Of a DNA stretch of 21,735 nucleotides, positions 8,337-15,374 are shown piece after piece. Both the position numbers and the translations under genes were made by a program. The notes under the pieces were generated by a model, which saw only the letters and a program-made list of their open reading frames with translations, was not told the DNA's origin and searched no databases. Origin of the DNA: Bacteroidota bacterium (GTDB lineage: Bacteria; Bacteroidota; Bacteroidia; Flavobacteriales_F; PHOS-HE28); the NCBI GenBank assembly GCA_963169595.1, contig CAUJFM010000255.1:1-21735 (forward strand). Reading direction: 5' to 3'. Positions within the stretch are counted from its first letter, which is position 1, and every line of letters starts with the position of its first letter.

Positions 8337-9950
8337 ATGCGCATACTCCCTGTCCTTCTGCTTTCGGCAGCCCTCCCCTTCCAGCTTCTGGCACAGGCCG
8401 AGAAGCCCGTCACCAGCAAGATCACCTCGGCCAAAGTGTTCCTGAGCGGTGCCCAGGTGACCCGAACGGCCAGCACAGCCGTGCCCGCCGGGGCCAGTTC
8501 GCTGGTCTTCACCGGTCTGGCCCAGGGCCTCGATCCACAGAGCATCCAGGTGACCGGAAAGGGCGGGTACACCATCCTCAGCGTGAACCACCGGATCAAC
8601 TACCTCACGGAAAGCCCGAAAAAGAAGGAGATCGAGGAGCTGCAGGCGCGTATCAAGAAACTGGAGAAGGACTGGGCCTACGAGAAGGCCATGCAGGACG
8701 TGTGGGTGAGCGAGGAGCAGCTGCTGAACAAGAACAGCAGCATCGGGGGCCAGCAGAACGGCCTCACTGCTGCGCAGCTCACGGCGGTGAACGATTATGT
8801 GCGTGAACGCCTGAAGGTGACCAAGAGCAATTGGCTGGCCCAGCAGGAGAAGCTCACGGCGATCCAGGCCGAGAAGGAGAAGCTGGTGCAGCAGATGCAG
8901 CAGTTCCAAGGTCAGGCCCCGCGCCCCACCAGCGAGATCGTGGTGGAGGTGAGCAGCGATGTGGACGTGGCCGCCAGCTTCAACCTCACCTACTTCGTGA
9001 GCGGCGCGGGCTGGGTGCCGGCCTACGACCTGCGTGCGAAGAGCGTGGGGCAACCCATCGAACTGCTCATGAAGGCCCAGGTGACCAACAACACCGGCGA
9101 GGACTGGAGCCGCGTGGAACTGAGCCTCAGCAGCGGCAACCCCACCCTCGGCGGCGTGATGCCCGCGCTGCAGCCGTGGACGCTGTACCAACCCCGTCCC
9201 GTACAACTGCAGGATGTGACGATCAGCAGCCGCGCCCGCAAGGCCGAGGTAGCGCCCAGTGCGGCCTATGACGCGAACAAGGGCGCGGTCGCCGAACAAA
9301 TGGAGGCACGGACCGTGGTGGGCAACACCGTGGCCTACCGCACCACCACCGTGGAGTTCGTGATCGATGTGCCCTTCACCGTGCCGAGCGATGCCACCCC
9401 GCACATGGTGGGCGTGAAGAGCCACAGCATCCCCGCCACCTTCAAGCACTACGCCACGCCGAAGCTGGACAAGGACGCCTTCCTGTACGCGCGCACCACG
9501 GGCTGGGAGGACCTCAACCTGCTGCCGGGCCAGGCCAACGTGTTTTTCGAGGGCACCTTCGTGGGCGAGAGCTACCTGCAGCTGGACGTGCCCAAGGACA
9601 CGCTGGACATCAGCCTGGGCCGTGACAAGGGCGTGGTGGTGGAGCGCGTGAAGCGCAAGACCACCAACGAGAAGGCGGTGATCGGGGGCAAGCGCAACGT
9701 GACCATCGGCTGGGACCTCACCGTGCGCAACACCAAGGGCACGGCCATCGACCTGGAGGTGCGCGACCAGCATCCCTTGAGCCCGCAGAGCGAGATCGAA
9801 GTGAAGCTGGAGGACGCCGGTGGTGCCACGGTGGATGCGCAGCGGGGCTTCCTCACTTGGAACTTCAGGCTCGAGCCCAAGGCCACGAAGAAGCTCGGTT
9901 TCTCCTATGTGGTGCGGCACCCCAAGGAGATGCCGGTGGTGCTGGAGTGA
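8337..9950 (+). CDS. Secreted DUF4140/DUF4139 protein (MuiA-like)
   Basis: A 537-residue protein with a Sec signal peptide (residues 1-20, MRILPVLLLSAALPFQLLAQ), which decides the start at 8337 over upstream in-frame codons. Residues ~28-90 (ITSAKVFLSGAQVTRTASTAVPAGASSLVF and following) match the DUF4140 N-terminal domain. A helical charged linker follows (about 90-190, PKKKEIEELQARIKKLEK onward). From about residue 205, FNLTYFVSGAGWVPAYDLRA, VTNNTGEDWSRVELSLSSGNP and a Gly/Val-rich beta region match DUF4139. The family is also called mucoidy inhibitor A; the molecular function is not known. Some Bacteroidota homologues have an extra domain within the C-terminal half; here only a short Ala-rich linker (about 300-320) is seen. 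It stands alone between two terminators. Confidence 0.85.
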   Translation: MRILPVLLLSAALPFQLLAQAEKPVTSKITSAKVFLSGAQVTRTASTAVPAGASSLVFTGLAQGLDPQSIQVTGKGGYTILSVNHRINYLTESPKKKEIEELQARIKKLEKDWAYEKAMQDVWVSEEQLLNKNSSIGGQQNGLTAAQLTAVNDYVRERLKVTKSNWLAQQEKLTAIQAEKEKLVQQMQQFQGQAPRPTSEIVVEVSSDVDVAASFNLTYFVSGAGWVPAYDLRAKSVGQPIELLMKAQVTNNTGEDWSRVELSLSSGNPTLGGVMPALQPWTLYQPRPVQLQDVTISSRARKAEVAPSAAYDANKGAVAEQMEARTVVGNTVAYRTTTVEFVIDVPFTVPSDATPHMVGVKSHSIPATFKHYATPKLDKDAFLYARTTGWEDLNLLPGQANVFFEGTFVGESYLQLDVPKDTLDISLGRDKGVVVERVKRKTTNEKAVIGGKRNVTIGWDLTVRNTKGTAIDLEVRDQHPLSPQSEIEVKLEDAGGATVDAQRGFLTWNFRLEPKATKKLGFSYVVRHPKEMPVVLE

Positions 9951-9970
9951 TCCGCTGGACATGATGTGAA

Positions 9971-9997
9971 GGGGCGCCCGGACCATCCGGGCGCCCC
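9971..9997. terminator. Bidirectional terminator between convergent genes
   Basis: A perfect 12-bp stem, GGGGCGCCCGGA (9971-9982) with TCCGGGCGCCCC (9986-9997), around the 3-base loop CCA. It lies in the 54-base gap between the DUF4139 gene (+) and the TPR gene (-). TTGTTC follows on the plus strand and TTCACATC on the minus strand, so it can serve both. Confidence 0.8.
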
Positions 9998-10004
9998 TTG
10001 TTCA

Positions 10005-10520
10005 TCAGGCCTGCAGCAGCCGCTTCCAGAGCGGATGGCGGACGCGGGCACGCACCCGCGCATGCTGGCGCATGAGGCGTTGCGTCTCGCTCACCTCGTG
10101 CGTGGCGCGCGCCGCATCGCGGAAGGCGTCGGCCGCCTCGGCGAAGCGCTCGGCCCGCTCCAGGGCCGTGGCCAGCAGTTCATGCAGCGCAGCCTTGTCG
10201 ATGCCGGCCACGCTGATGGCGGTCCCGTGCAGGGTGCGCAGGTCGTCCACCCGGCCGGTGTCCGCCAACAGCTGCGCGAAGGCCATGTAGTGGGGCACGT
10301 GCGTGGGCGCGAAGTGGATGGCGGCCCTGTAGTGCACCGTGGCGCGTTCCGCATCATCCAGCAGCTGCCAGCACACCCAGGCCATCATGCCGTGCGCGAT
10401 GCCGTGGCCGGGTTCCATCTCGAGCACATGCTCGAGCAGGCCGCGCGCTTTCACGAAGCGGTGGTGGGCCAGGTGCATCCGTACGCGGATCATGAGTATG
10501 TCAAGGTCCATGCGTTCCAT
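10005..10520 (-). CDS. Small tetratricopeptide-repeat protein
   Basis: A 171-residue, wholly helical protein without a signal peptide, so probably cytoplasmic. Paired helices with TPR spacing are visible: HHRFVKARGLLEHVLEMEPGHGIAHGMMAWVCWQLLDDAERATVHYRAAIHFAPTH is split into two repeats, and ALLATALERAER-type helices with EAADAFRDAARA follow. The C-terminus is basic (RARVRHPLWKRLL). An alternative ATG three codons in (10511) cannot be excluded. The gene is isolated: the stop is 8 bases from the bidirectional terminator, and another minus-strand terminator lies 70 bases upstream. The role is unknown; TPR proteins usually bind other proteins. Confidence 0.7.
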   Translation of the reverse strand: MERMDLDILMIRVRMHLAHHRFVKARGLLEHVLEMEPGHGIAHGMMAWVCWQLLDDAERATVHYRAAIHFAPTHVPHYMAFAQLLADTGRVDDLRTLHGTAISVAGIDKAALHELLATALERAERFAEAADAFRDAARATHEVSETQRLMRQHARVRARVRHPLWKRLLQA

Positions 10521-10850
10521 GGGCGTTCAGGGTTCGGAGTTCATTCATTGATGTTGGTCGGACCGCGGGCAGGATGAGCATGTGCCCAACAAAAAACCCG
10601 GCTATTGGCCGGGCTGCTCTGCGATGAGGAAGAAGAGAAGGGCTTCCTACATGGCGGGGACCGGCGTAAGCACGACAGGACCAAGGCCTGCCTGTGCGGA
10701 ACGGATGTGTTTCGAACTGGTGAACATATGCGGACTGATTTCCGGATGCTCCGGTAGGCCTCTTGACGCTTGTGGAGGGAATAAGTTGCCTGAGCGGGCG
10801 AATTTCACGCCCACCTCCCCACGTACGGCAGATGGTTCAGGGGCGACCGC
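10521..10850. other. 330-base intergenic stretch holding a desaturase 3' UTR
   Basis: No gene is supported here. The minus-strand terminator at 10591-10613 divides it. The 237 bases to its right are probably the 3' untranslated part of the desaturase mRNA, and the ~70 bases to its left must carry the promoter of the TPR gene, where no clear -7 box is seen. A 53-codon minus-strand frame with a GTG start (10647-10808) was considered and rejected on codon use. Confidence 0.5.
10591..10613 (-). terminator. Rho-independent terminator (minus strand), desaturase transcript
   Basis: On the minus strand CCCGGC and GCCGGG form a 6-bp GC stem with the loop CAATA, followed directly by TTTTTTGTT. The T run exists only in this direction. 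It lies 237 bases beyond the desaturase stop, the only minus-strand gene upstream of it. Confidence 0.8.
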
Positions 10851-11924
10851 TCAGGCCATGCCCACCTGGCGCAAGTGCATCAGGTGCGACCACAATGCAC
10901 TGCGCAGCGAAGGGAACTCGCGATACTGGATGTTGAACTCGGCGCACACCTGCTTGAGGCGCTTGTTGAGCTCGGGATAGTGCACGTGGCTGATGCGGGG
11001 GAAGAGGTGGTGCTCCACCTGGAAGTTCAGTCCGCCGAAGAGCCAGTTCCACACCTTGTTGTGCGTGGCAAAGTTGACGGTGGTGGCCACCTGATGCACA
11101 GCCCACTCGCTCTCGATCACCTGACCGTCCGTCTCGGGATGGTGGAAATCGGTGTCCTCCACCACATGGGCGAGTTGGAAGACCACCGCGATGACCAGAC
11201 CGGTGACGAAGACCATGACACCATAGCCCACCAGCGTGGGCACGACACCCACGAACACCATGGGCAGCACCACGAAGACGGCGATGTAGAACAGCTTGGA
11301 CGCCCAGAAGATGATGTGCTCCTTCACGCTCATCGGCTTCATCGGGGTGTGGTCCGCGATCTTGCCCGTGAAGTACTTCTTCAGGTCGTTGTAATAGATC
11401 CAGAAGAGGTAGGTGGACCCATAAAGGAGAAGGCCGTACACGTGCTGGAACCGATGGAACCAGTACTTCTTCTGGCCCGGATGCACCCGGATCCACGGCT
11501 TGATGTCGATGTCGTCATCCATGCCCTCCACGTTGGTGAAGGTGTGGTGGTTCACGTTGTGCTTGAGCTTCCAGAGGTAGACATTGCCACCGAGCACGTT
11601 GAGCGAGTGCCCCATGATCTCGTTCACCCATTGCTTGCGGCTGTAGCTGCCGTGGGCACCATCGTGCATCACATTGAAGCCGATGCTGGCCACCACCACG
11701 CCCAGCAGGGCACAGAGCCCGAGCGAGATCCAGGCCGAGGCCGGGGTGAAGAACACGAGGACCACATAGAGGGCGACCAGGACGGTCGCGAGGATGGCGG
11801 TCTTGGCGTATAGTCGGACGTCACCGGTGCGGGGGAGGTTGTTCTCCTTGAAGTAGGCGTCGGTGACCTCGCGCAGGCGTTGGAAGAAGATGGGAGCGGT
11901 CTTGGCGAACGTAGGCTGTGACAT
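10851..11924 (-). CDS. Membrane fatty-acid desaturase (acyl-CoA/acyl-lipid type)
   Basis: A 357-residue di-iron desaturase that introduces a double bond into membrane acyl chains. Three histidine boxes are present: HDGAH at residues 87-91, HNVNHH at 122-127, and QVEHH at 302-306. A Gln-led third box is typical of front-end desaturases and their bacterial relatives; the N-terminal cytochrome b5 domain of the eukaryotic enzymes is absent, so a separate electron donor is needed. Hydrophobic segments before box 1 (about residues 43-80) and between boxes 2 and 3 (FWASKLFYIAVFVVLPMVFVG and onward) fit the four-helix membrane topology. The ATG at 11924 (MSQPTFAKT) is chosen; a longer frame to 11987 adds an atypical N-terminus and would overlap the promoter. 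Regioselectivity cannot be read from sequence. Confidence 0.92.
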   Translation of the reverse strand: MSQPTFAKTAPIFFQRLREVTDAYFKENNLPRTGDVRLYAKTAILATVLVALYVVLVFFTPASAWISLGLCALLGVVVASIGFNVMHDGAHGSYSRKQWVNEIMGHSLNVLGGNVYLWKLKHNVNHHTFTNVEGMDDDIDIKPWIRVHPGQKKYWFHRFQHVYGLLLYGSTYLFWIYYNDLKKYFTGKIADHTPMKPMSVKEHIIFWASKLFYIAVFVVLPMVFVGVVPTLVGYGVMVFVTGLVIAVVFQLAHVVEDTDFHHPETDGQVIESEWAVHQVATTVNFATHNKVWNWLFGGLNFQVEHHLFPRISHVHYPELNKRLKQVCAEFNIQYREFPSLRSALWSHLMHLRQVGMA

Positions 11925-11942
11925 ATCGGAGCAAATGCACGG

Positions 11943-11950
11943 CGAAGGTA
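11943..11950 (-). promoter_or_regulatory. Candidate -7 box for the desaturase gene
   Basis: On the minus strand TACCTTCG, followed by CC, lies 18 bases before the ATG at 11924, almost the same spacing as the box before the DUF4139 gene. No TTG -33 element is seen at standard spacing. Confidence 0.4.
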
Positions 11951-12182
11951 CGGGCTGGTGCCTGAGCCACCTGCTGCCCCATGTCACGGAACGGTGATCG
12001 GTGGGCCCGAACGCGGATCCGGGCTTGCGTCCCCGCCCCGCCTGCTGCGGTGCTGGATGGTACCGAAACGCCGGTCACGGCCACGGGGGAACAGGTCCGG
12101 ACGGCATTATGGTCGGAGGGTGAACGACCGCTGTCCGGTGGGGACCGGGCCGGTCAACCCGCTGAAAATCGGGGCCTACCAG

Positions 12183-12212
12183 TTGACAGGATCCCTTTTC
12201 CCCCTACTTTCG
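12183..12212 (+). promoter_or_regulatory. Promoter of the RRM gene, TTG-N19-TACTTTCG
   Basis: TTG (12183-12185, within TTGACA) and TACTTTCG (12205-12212) are 19 bases apart, matching the Bacteroidota TTG-N19-TAnnTTTG architecture with one mismatch. It predicts a 5' leader of roughly 75 bases before the ATG at 12294. This is the best promoter match in the window. Confidence 0.6.
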
Positions 12213-12293
12213 TTCCGCCCAACGGCCGGGGCGTTCTTTGGCGAGACCTCCACGGCACAGGCAAGTACGAACAAAACACAGTCAGTAGAACTC

Positions 12294-12698
12294 ATGAACA
12301 TTTACGTCGCCAACGTGCCTTACTCAGTGAAGGACCAGGACCTCCGTGAACTTTTCGAGCCGTTCGGAGAGGTCACCTCGGCCAAGATCATCATGGACAA
12401 AGTGACGAACCGGAGCCGCGGCTTCGGCTTCGTGGAGATGTCCGATGACAACGCAGGCCGTGCAGCCATTGAGGGCACGAACGGCAAGAACTTCCACGGG
12501 CGTGACCTGGTGGTGAACGAGGCCCGTCCTCGCACCGAAGGTGACCGCGGTGGCTTCGGCGGTGGCCGTGGCTTCGGCGGTGGCGACCGCGGTGGTTTCC
12601 GCAACGATCGCGGTGGCGATCGCGGTGGTTACCGCAGCGACCGTGGTGATCGCGGCGATCGCGGTGATCGCGGCGGTTTCCGTCGTGACGAGTATTGA
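12294..12698 (+). CDS. RNA-binding protein with one RRM and an RGG-rich tail
   Basis: A 134-residue protein that probably binds single-stranded RNA in the cytoplasm. Residues 1-80 are a complete RRM: RNP2 is IYVANV (residues 3-8), RNP1 is RGFGFVEM (42-49), and DKVTNRSRG lies just before RNP1. From about residue 84 the tail is almost only Gly, Arg and Asp with some Phe/Tyr (DRGG, FGGG, YRSDRGD units). Short RRM proteins with glycine-rich tails are common in Bacteroidota and cyanobacteria and are often cold-induced; that regulation is not shown here. The frame is open upstream, but the RRM fold starts at the ATG at 12294, which has A-rich sequence before it (AACAAAACACAG). It is followed by a strong terminator. 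Confidence 0.92.
   Translation: MNIYVANVPYSVKDQDLRELFEPFGEVTSAKIIMDKVTNRSRGFGFVEMSDDNAGRAAIEGTNGKNFHGRDLVVNEARPRTEGDRGGFGGGRGFGGGDRGGFRNDRGGDRGGYRSDRGDRGDRGDRGGFRRDEY
12541..12685 (+). repeat. Low-complexity GATCGCGGT-type repeats encoding the RGG tail
   Basis: The tail of the RRM gene is made of short imperfect direct repeats such as GACCGCGGTGG, GATCGCGGTGG and, near 12645-12675, GATCGCGGC/GATCGCGGT in succession. Units are multiples of three, so gain or loss changes tail length without breaking the frame. Confidence 0.6.
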
Positions 12699-12723
12699 TC
12701 AGCTCACGCCTTCAGGCGTACTC

Positions 12724-12756
12724 AAGCCCCCCGGACCCCCGGGGGGCTTTTCTTTT
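12724..12756 (+). terminator. Rho-independent terminator after the RRM gene
   Basis: An 11-bp perfect stem, AAGCCCCCCGG (12724-12734) with CCGGGGGGCTT (12739-12749), around the loop ACCC, then TTCTTTTC. A smaller hairpin, ACGCCT-TC-AGGCGT (12706-12719), lies between the stop codon and this terminator. Confidence 0.88.
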
Positions 12757-12847
12757 CCCGCCCCCGGGGATCGTGAAAACTTGTTACGGCCGTGAACAGC
12801 GATCGCCAGCCCGTGCCCAACTTTTCGTTACCGCGGTCCATGCGGGA

Positions 12848-12855
12848 TAACTTCG
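12848..12855 (+). promoter_or_regulatory. Candidate -7 box just before the OMP receptor start
   Basis: TAACTTCG, followed by CCACC, lies only 8 bases before the ATG at 12864. If used, transcription would begin almost at the start codon, giving a leaderless or nearly leaderless mRNA. There is no clear -33 element, so this may be chance. Confidence 0.25.
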
Positions 12856-12863
12856 CCACCCTG

Positions 12864-15362
12864 ATGAACGTCGTCCGTCCGCGTCCCTGGTCCCTGGTCC
12901 TTCTCCTGCTGCTGGCCCTGCCCCTGTGGGCCCAACGCCCCGCAGGCAACGGTCCCGGGACGATGGGGCGCGTGTATGGCCGCGTGCTGGACGCACAGAC
13001 CAGGAAACCGGCCGAGTATGCCACCGTCACCGTGCTGGCCATGCGCAACGACAGCCTGTTGGGCGGCACCATCGTGCGTCCCAATGGCGACTTCGACGTG
13101 GACAAACTGCCCATGGGCCGGCTGCGCGTGCAGATCAGCTTCATCGGCTACCGCACGCTCTCGGTGGAGACCCAGTTGAGCCGCGAGAAACCGGAGCACG
13201 ACCTGGGCAATCTGCTGCTGGAGCCGGACGCGGAACTGCTGAAGGAAGTGGAGGTGGTGGGCGAACGCGCCACCATGGTGATGCAGGTGGACCGCCGGGT
13301 GTTCAACGTGGAGAAGGACCTGAGCACGCAGGGCGGCACCGGGGTGGAAGTGATGAAGAACGTGCCCGGCCTCAGCGTGGACGTGGATGGGAACGTGGAG
13401 ATGCGAGGATCGCGTCCCTTGATCCTGGTGGACGGCCGGCCCACGAGCATGCAGCTGGACCAGATCCCCGCCGAGGACATCGAGCGCGTGGAGGTGATCA
13501 CCAACCCTTCGGTGGCCTTCGACGCGAGCACCACGGGGGGCATCATCAATGTGGTGCTGAAGAAGAACACCAAACCCGGCTACTATGGGCAGGTGCAGGC
13601 GGGCGCAGGTACGAACGACCGCTACCAGGGCAGCGTCAGCCTCAATGCGAAGGAAGGCCGGGTGAGCTACAACCTCTCGTACAACTACAACACCGGCCGC
13701 AACCTCACCGATGGCGAGACGCGCAGGACCGACCTGCTGAACGGAGGTGTTCTGGGCCGTTTCGCGCAGGACACGGAAAGCTCCTCGGGGCGCACCATGC
13801 ACGGGGGGCGCATCGGCCTGGAATGGCAGCAGAGCAACCGCAACACCTTCGGCATCTCCTTCAATGGCCGGAAACGGTCCATGGATTCTGAGGATGTGCA
13901 GGCCTTCACGTCCGAGGATGGCACCGGTGAACTGCTGCGCTATGGCAACCAGGTGAACACCAGTCTTTCCGATAACTTCAGCTACACCGGACAACTGACC
14001 TTCCGACGCAAGGCACCCAAGGAGGGCAAGGAATGGAGCGCCGACCTCACGTACAACGGATGGCAACGAGAGAGCGACGGCAGCTTCAACTTGAACAGCG
14101 TGGAGGCTGCGGGTGGCTCCACGCCCGGCAGCCCGAGCACCCAGCGCAATGTGGGCGGCAGCAATGCCGGCACCACCACCTTCCAGCTCGATGTGGTGGA
14201 CCCGTTGAGCGAGCGGACCAAGGTCGAGTACGGTGTACGCTCCAATGTGACGCTGGACAACACGTGGCTGCATGTATTCATCACGCGTCCGGGAGAAAGC
14301 GCCGTGCGCGACAGCACGCTGAGCAACAACTACGACATCACGGACATCATCAATGCGGCCTATTTCAACTGGTCGCGCAAGCTGGATGCGCGTTGGAGCG
14401 TGATGGCGGGACTGCGTTTCGAGCAGACGTGGTACGAGACCCTGCTGAAGGACACCGACCAGCGGTTCAGCTACAAGTATCCCGATGGCACCGAGAACCT
14501 GGCCAAGGCCCTGTTCCCCGCGGTCTACCTGGTGCGTCGCTGGGAAGGCAGCACGCGTGAGCTGCAGGTGAACTTCTCCCGGAAGATCGACCGGCCCCGG
14601 TTCTGGCAGATCATGCCCTTCATCATGTTCGCCGACAGCCGCAACGTGCGCATCGGCAATCCGACACTGGCACCGGAACTGAGCAACCTGGCCGAAGTGA
14701 ACCACCTGCTGCCCTTCCTGAAAGGCAAGGCGAGCTGGCTGACCGCCGTGTATGGCCGGTACACCCAGGATGTGATCACGGGCTATGCCTCCCCGCTGCC
14801 CTCGGACAGCCTTGTGCTCCTGAACACCTTCGTGAACGGCAGTTACAGCGCGAGCGGCGGATGGGAGAACGTGTTGAAGTTCGACCCGGCGAAGGGACTG
14901 CAGCTCACTCTGAGCGGCACCCTGCAATACACGGACATCGCGCTGAGCAACACCCAGGGCGGCGACCGCAACCAGGGCTTCAACTGGAACGCCAAGGCGC
15001 TCGTCTCCTATCGCTTTGGACGGGACCGGACATGGGCCCTGCAGTTGAACAGCGAATACGAGGGACCGCGGATCCAACCCCAGGGACGGACGCTGGCACA
15101 GTATGGCGTGGACGTTTCCGTGAACCGCGAGCTCAGCAAGCAGTGGAGCGCCAACCTGAACGTGAACGATGTGTTCTACACCCGGCGGTGGGGGAACATC
15201 CTGGACACCCCGAACGTGTATCAGGAGAATTTCCGCAGGCGTGAGCAGCGCTTCATCCGGCTCACGCTCACCTGGAAGTTCGGCGAGCGTGATGCCACGA
15301 TCTTCAGGCGCCGCCAGCAACCGCGCGAGCCCGGAGGCCGCGATGGCGACATGGAGATGTAG
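12864..15362 (+). CDS. Outer-membrane beta-barrel receptor, OMP_b-brl_3/TonB-dependent type
   Basis: An 832-residue outer-membrane protein. The start at 12864 is set by the signal peptide (MNVVRPRPWSLVLLLLLALPLWAQ); in-frame codons back to 12792 would bury it. Residues ~32-115 are a CarboxypepD_reg-like domain (GRVYGRVLDAQTRKPAEYATVTV to FIGYRTLSVE). A plug-like region follows (about 125-220) with VMKNVPGLSVDVDGNV, RGSRPLILVDGRP and the ADIERVEVITNPSVAFDASTTGGIINVVLKK type of plug end. The rest is alternating aromatic/polar barrel ending in an Arg/Gly/Asp tail (RRRQQPREPGGRDGDMEM). The substrate cannot be read from sequence; no SusD-like partner is adjacent. It converges on the HmuY-like gene with only 12 bases between the stops and no visible terminator. 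Confidence 0.88.
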   Translation: MNVVRPRPWSLVLLLLLALPLWAQRPAGNGPGTMGRVYGRVLDAQTRKPAEYATVTVLAMRNDSLLGGTIVRPNGDFDVDKLPMGRLRVQISFIGYRTLSVETQLSREKPEHDLGNLLLEPDAELLKEVEVVGERATMVMQVDRRVFNVEKDLSTQGGTGVEVMKNVPGLSVDVDGNVEMRGSRPLILVDGRPTSMQLDQIPAEDIERVEVITNPSVAFDASTTGGIINVVLKKNTKPGYYGQVQAGAGTNDRYQGSVSLNAKEGRVSYNLSYNYNTGRNLTDGETRRTDLLNGGVLGRFAQDTESSSGRTMHGGRIGLEWQQSNRNTFGISFNGRKRSMDSEDVQAFTSEDGTGELLRYGNQVNTSLSDNFSYTGQLTFRRKAPKEGKEWSADLTYNGWQRESDGSFNLNSVEAAGGSTPGSPSTQRNVGGSNAGTTTFQLDVVDPLSERTKVEYGVRSNVTLDNTWLHVFITRPGESAVRDSTLSNNYDITDIINAAYFNWSRKLDARWSVMAGLRFEQTWYETLLKDTDQRFSYKYPDGTENLAKALFPAVYLVRRWEGSTRELQVNFSRKIDRPRFWQIMPFIMFADSRNVRIGNPTLAPELSNLAEVNHLLPFLKGKASWLTAVYGRYTQDVITGYASPLPSDSLVLLNTFVNGSYSASGGWENVLKFDPAKGLQLTLSGTLQYTDIALSNTQGGDRNQGFNWNAKALVSYRFGRDRTWALQLNSEYEGPRIQPQGRTLAQYGVDVSVNRELSKQWSANLNVNDVFYTRRWGNILDTPNVYQENFRRREQRFIRLTLTWKFGERDATIFRRRQQPREPGGRDGDMEM

Positions 15363-15374
15363 GTGCTTCGGCCC

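Larger units (their letters stand above)
11925..12293. other. Divergent intergenic region between desaturase and RRM genes
   Basis: The 369 bases hold a candidate -7 box for each gene (minus 11943-11950, plus 12205-12212) and a near-perfect palindrome, GACCGG-G-CCGGTC (12143-12155), about 30 bases upstream of the RRM promoter, which could be an operator. The middle part (about 11960-12130) shows nothing recognisable. Confidence 0.45.

Noticed and set aside
8202..9950. JetD/MksG-like nuclease downstream of the condensin genes
   Set aside because: The gene there has a signal peptide and DUF4140/DUF4139 features and is separated by a terminator, so it is not a cytoplasmic nuclease.
10647..10808. 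A 53-codon minus-strand frame with a GTG start and a GGAGG-like site before it
   Set aside because: It uses TTA, CTA, AGA and TCA codons that are rare in all neighbouring genes, and the product resembles nothing. It more likely belongs to the desaturase 3' untranslated region.
10582..10980. A 132-codon plus-strand frame between the TPR and desaturase genes
   Set aside because: It crosses the minus-strand terminator and overlaps the C-terminal coding end of the desaturase; the product is Arg/Cys-rich without features.
12828..15320. An 830-codon open frame antisense to the OMP receptor
   Set aside because: Same codon-bias artefact; no signal peptide or recognisable domain, whereas the plus strand has a full receptor architecture.
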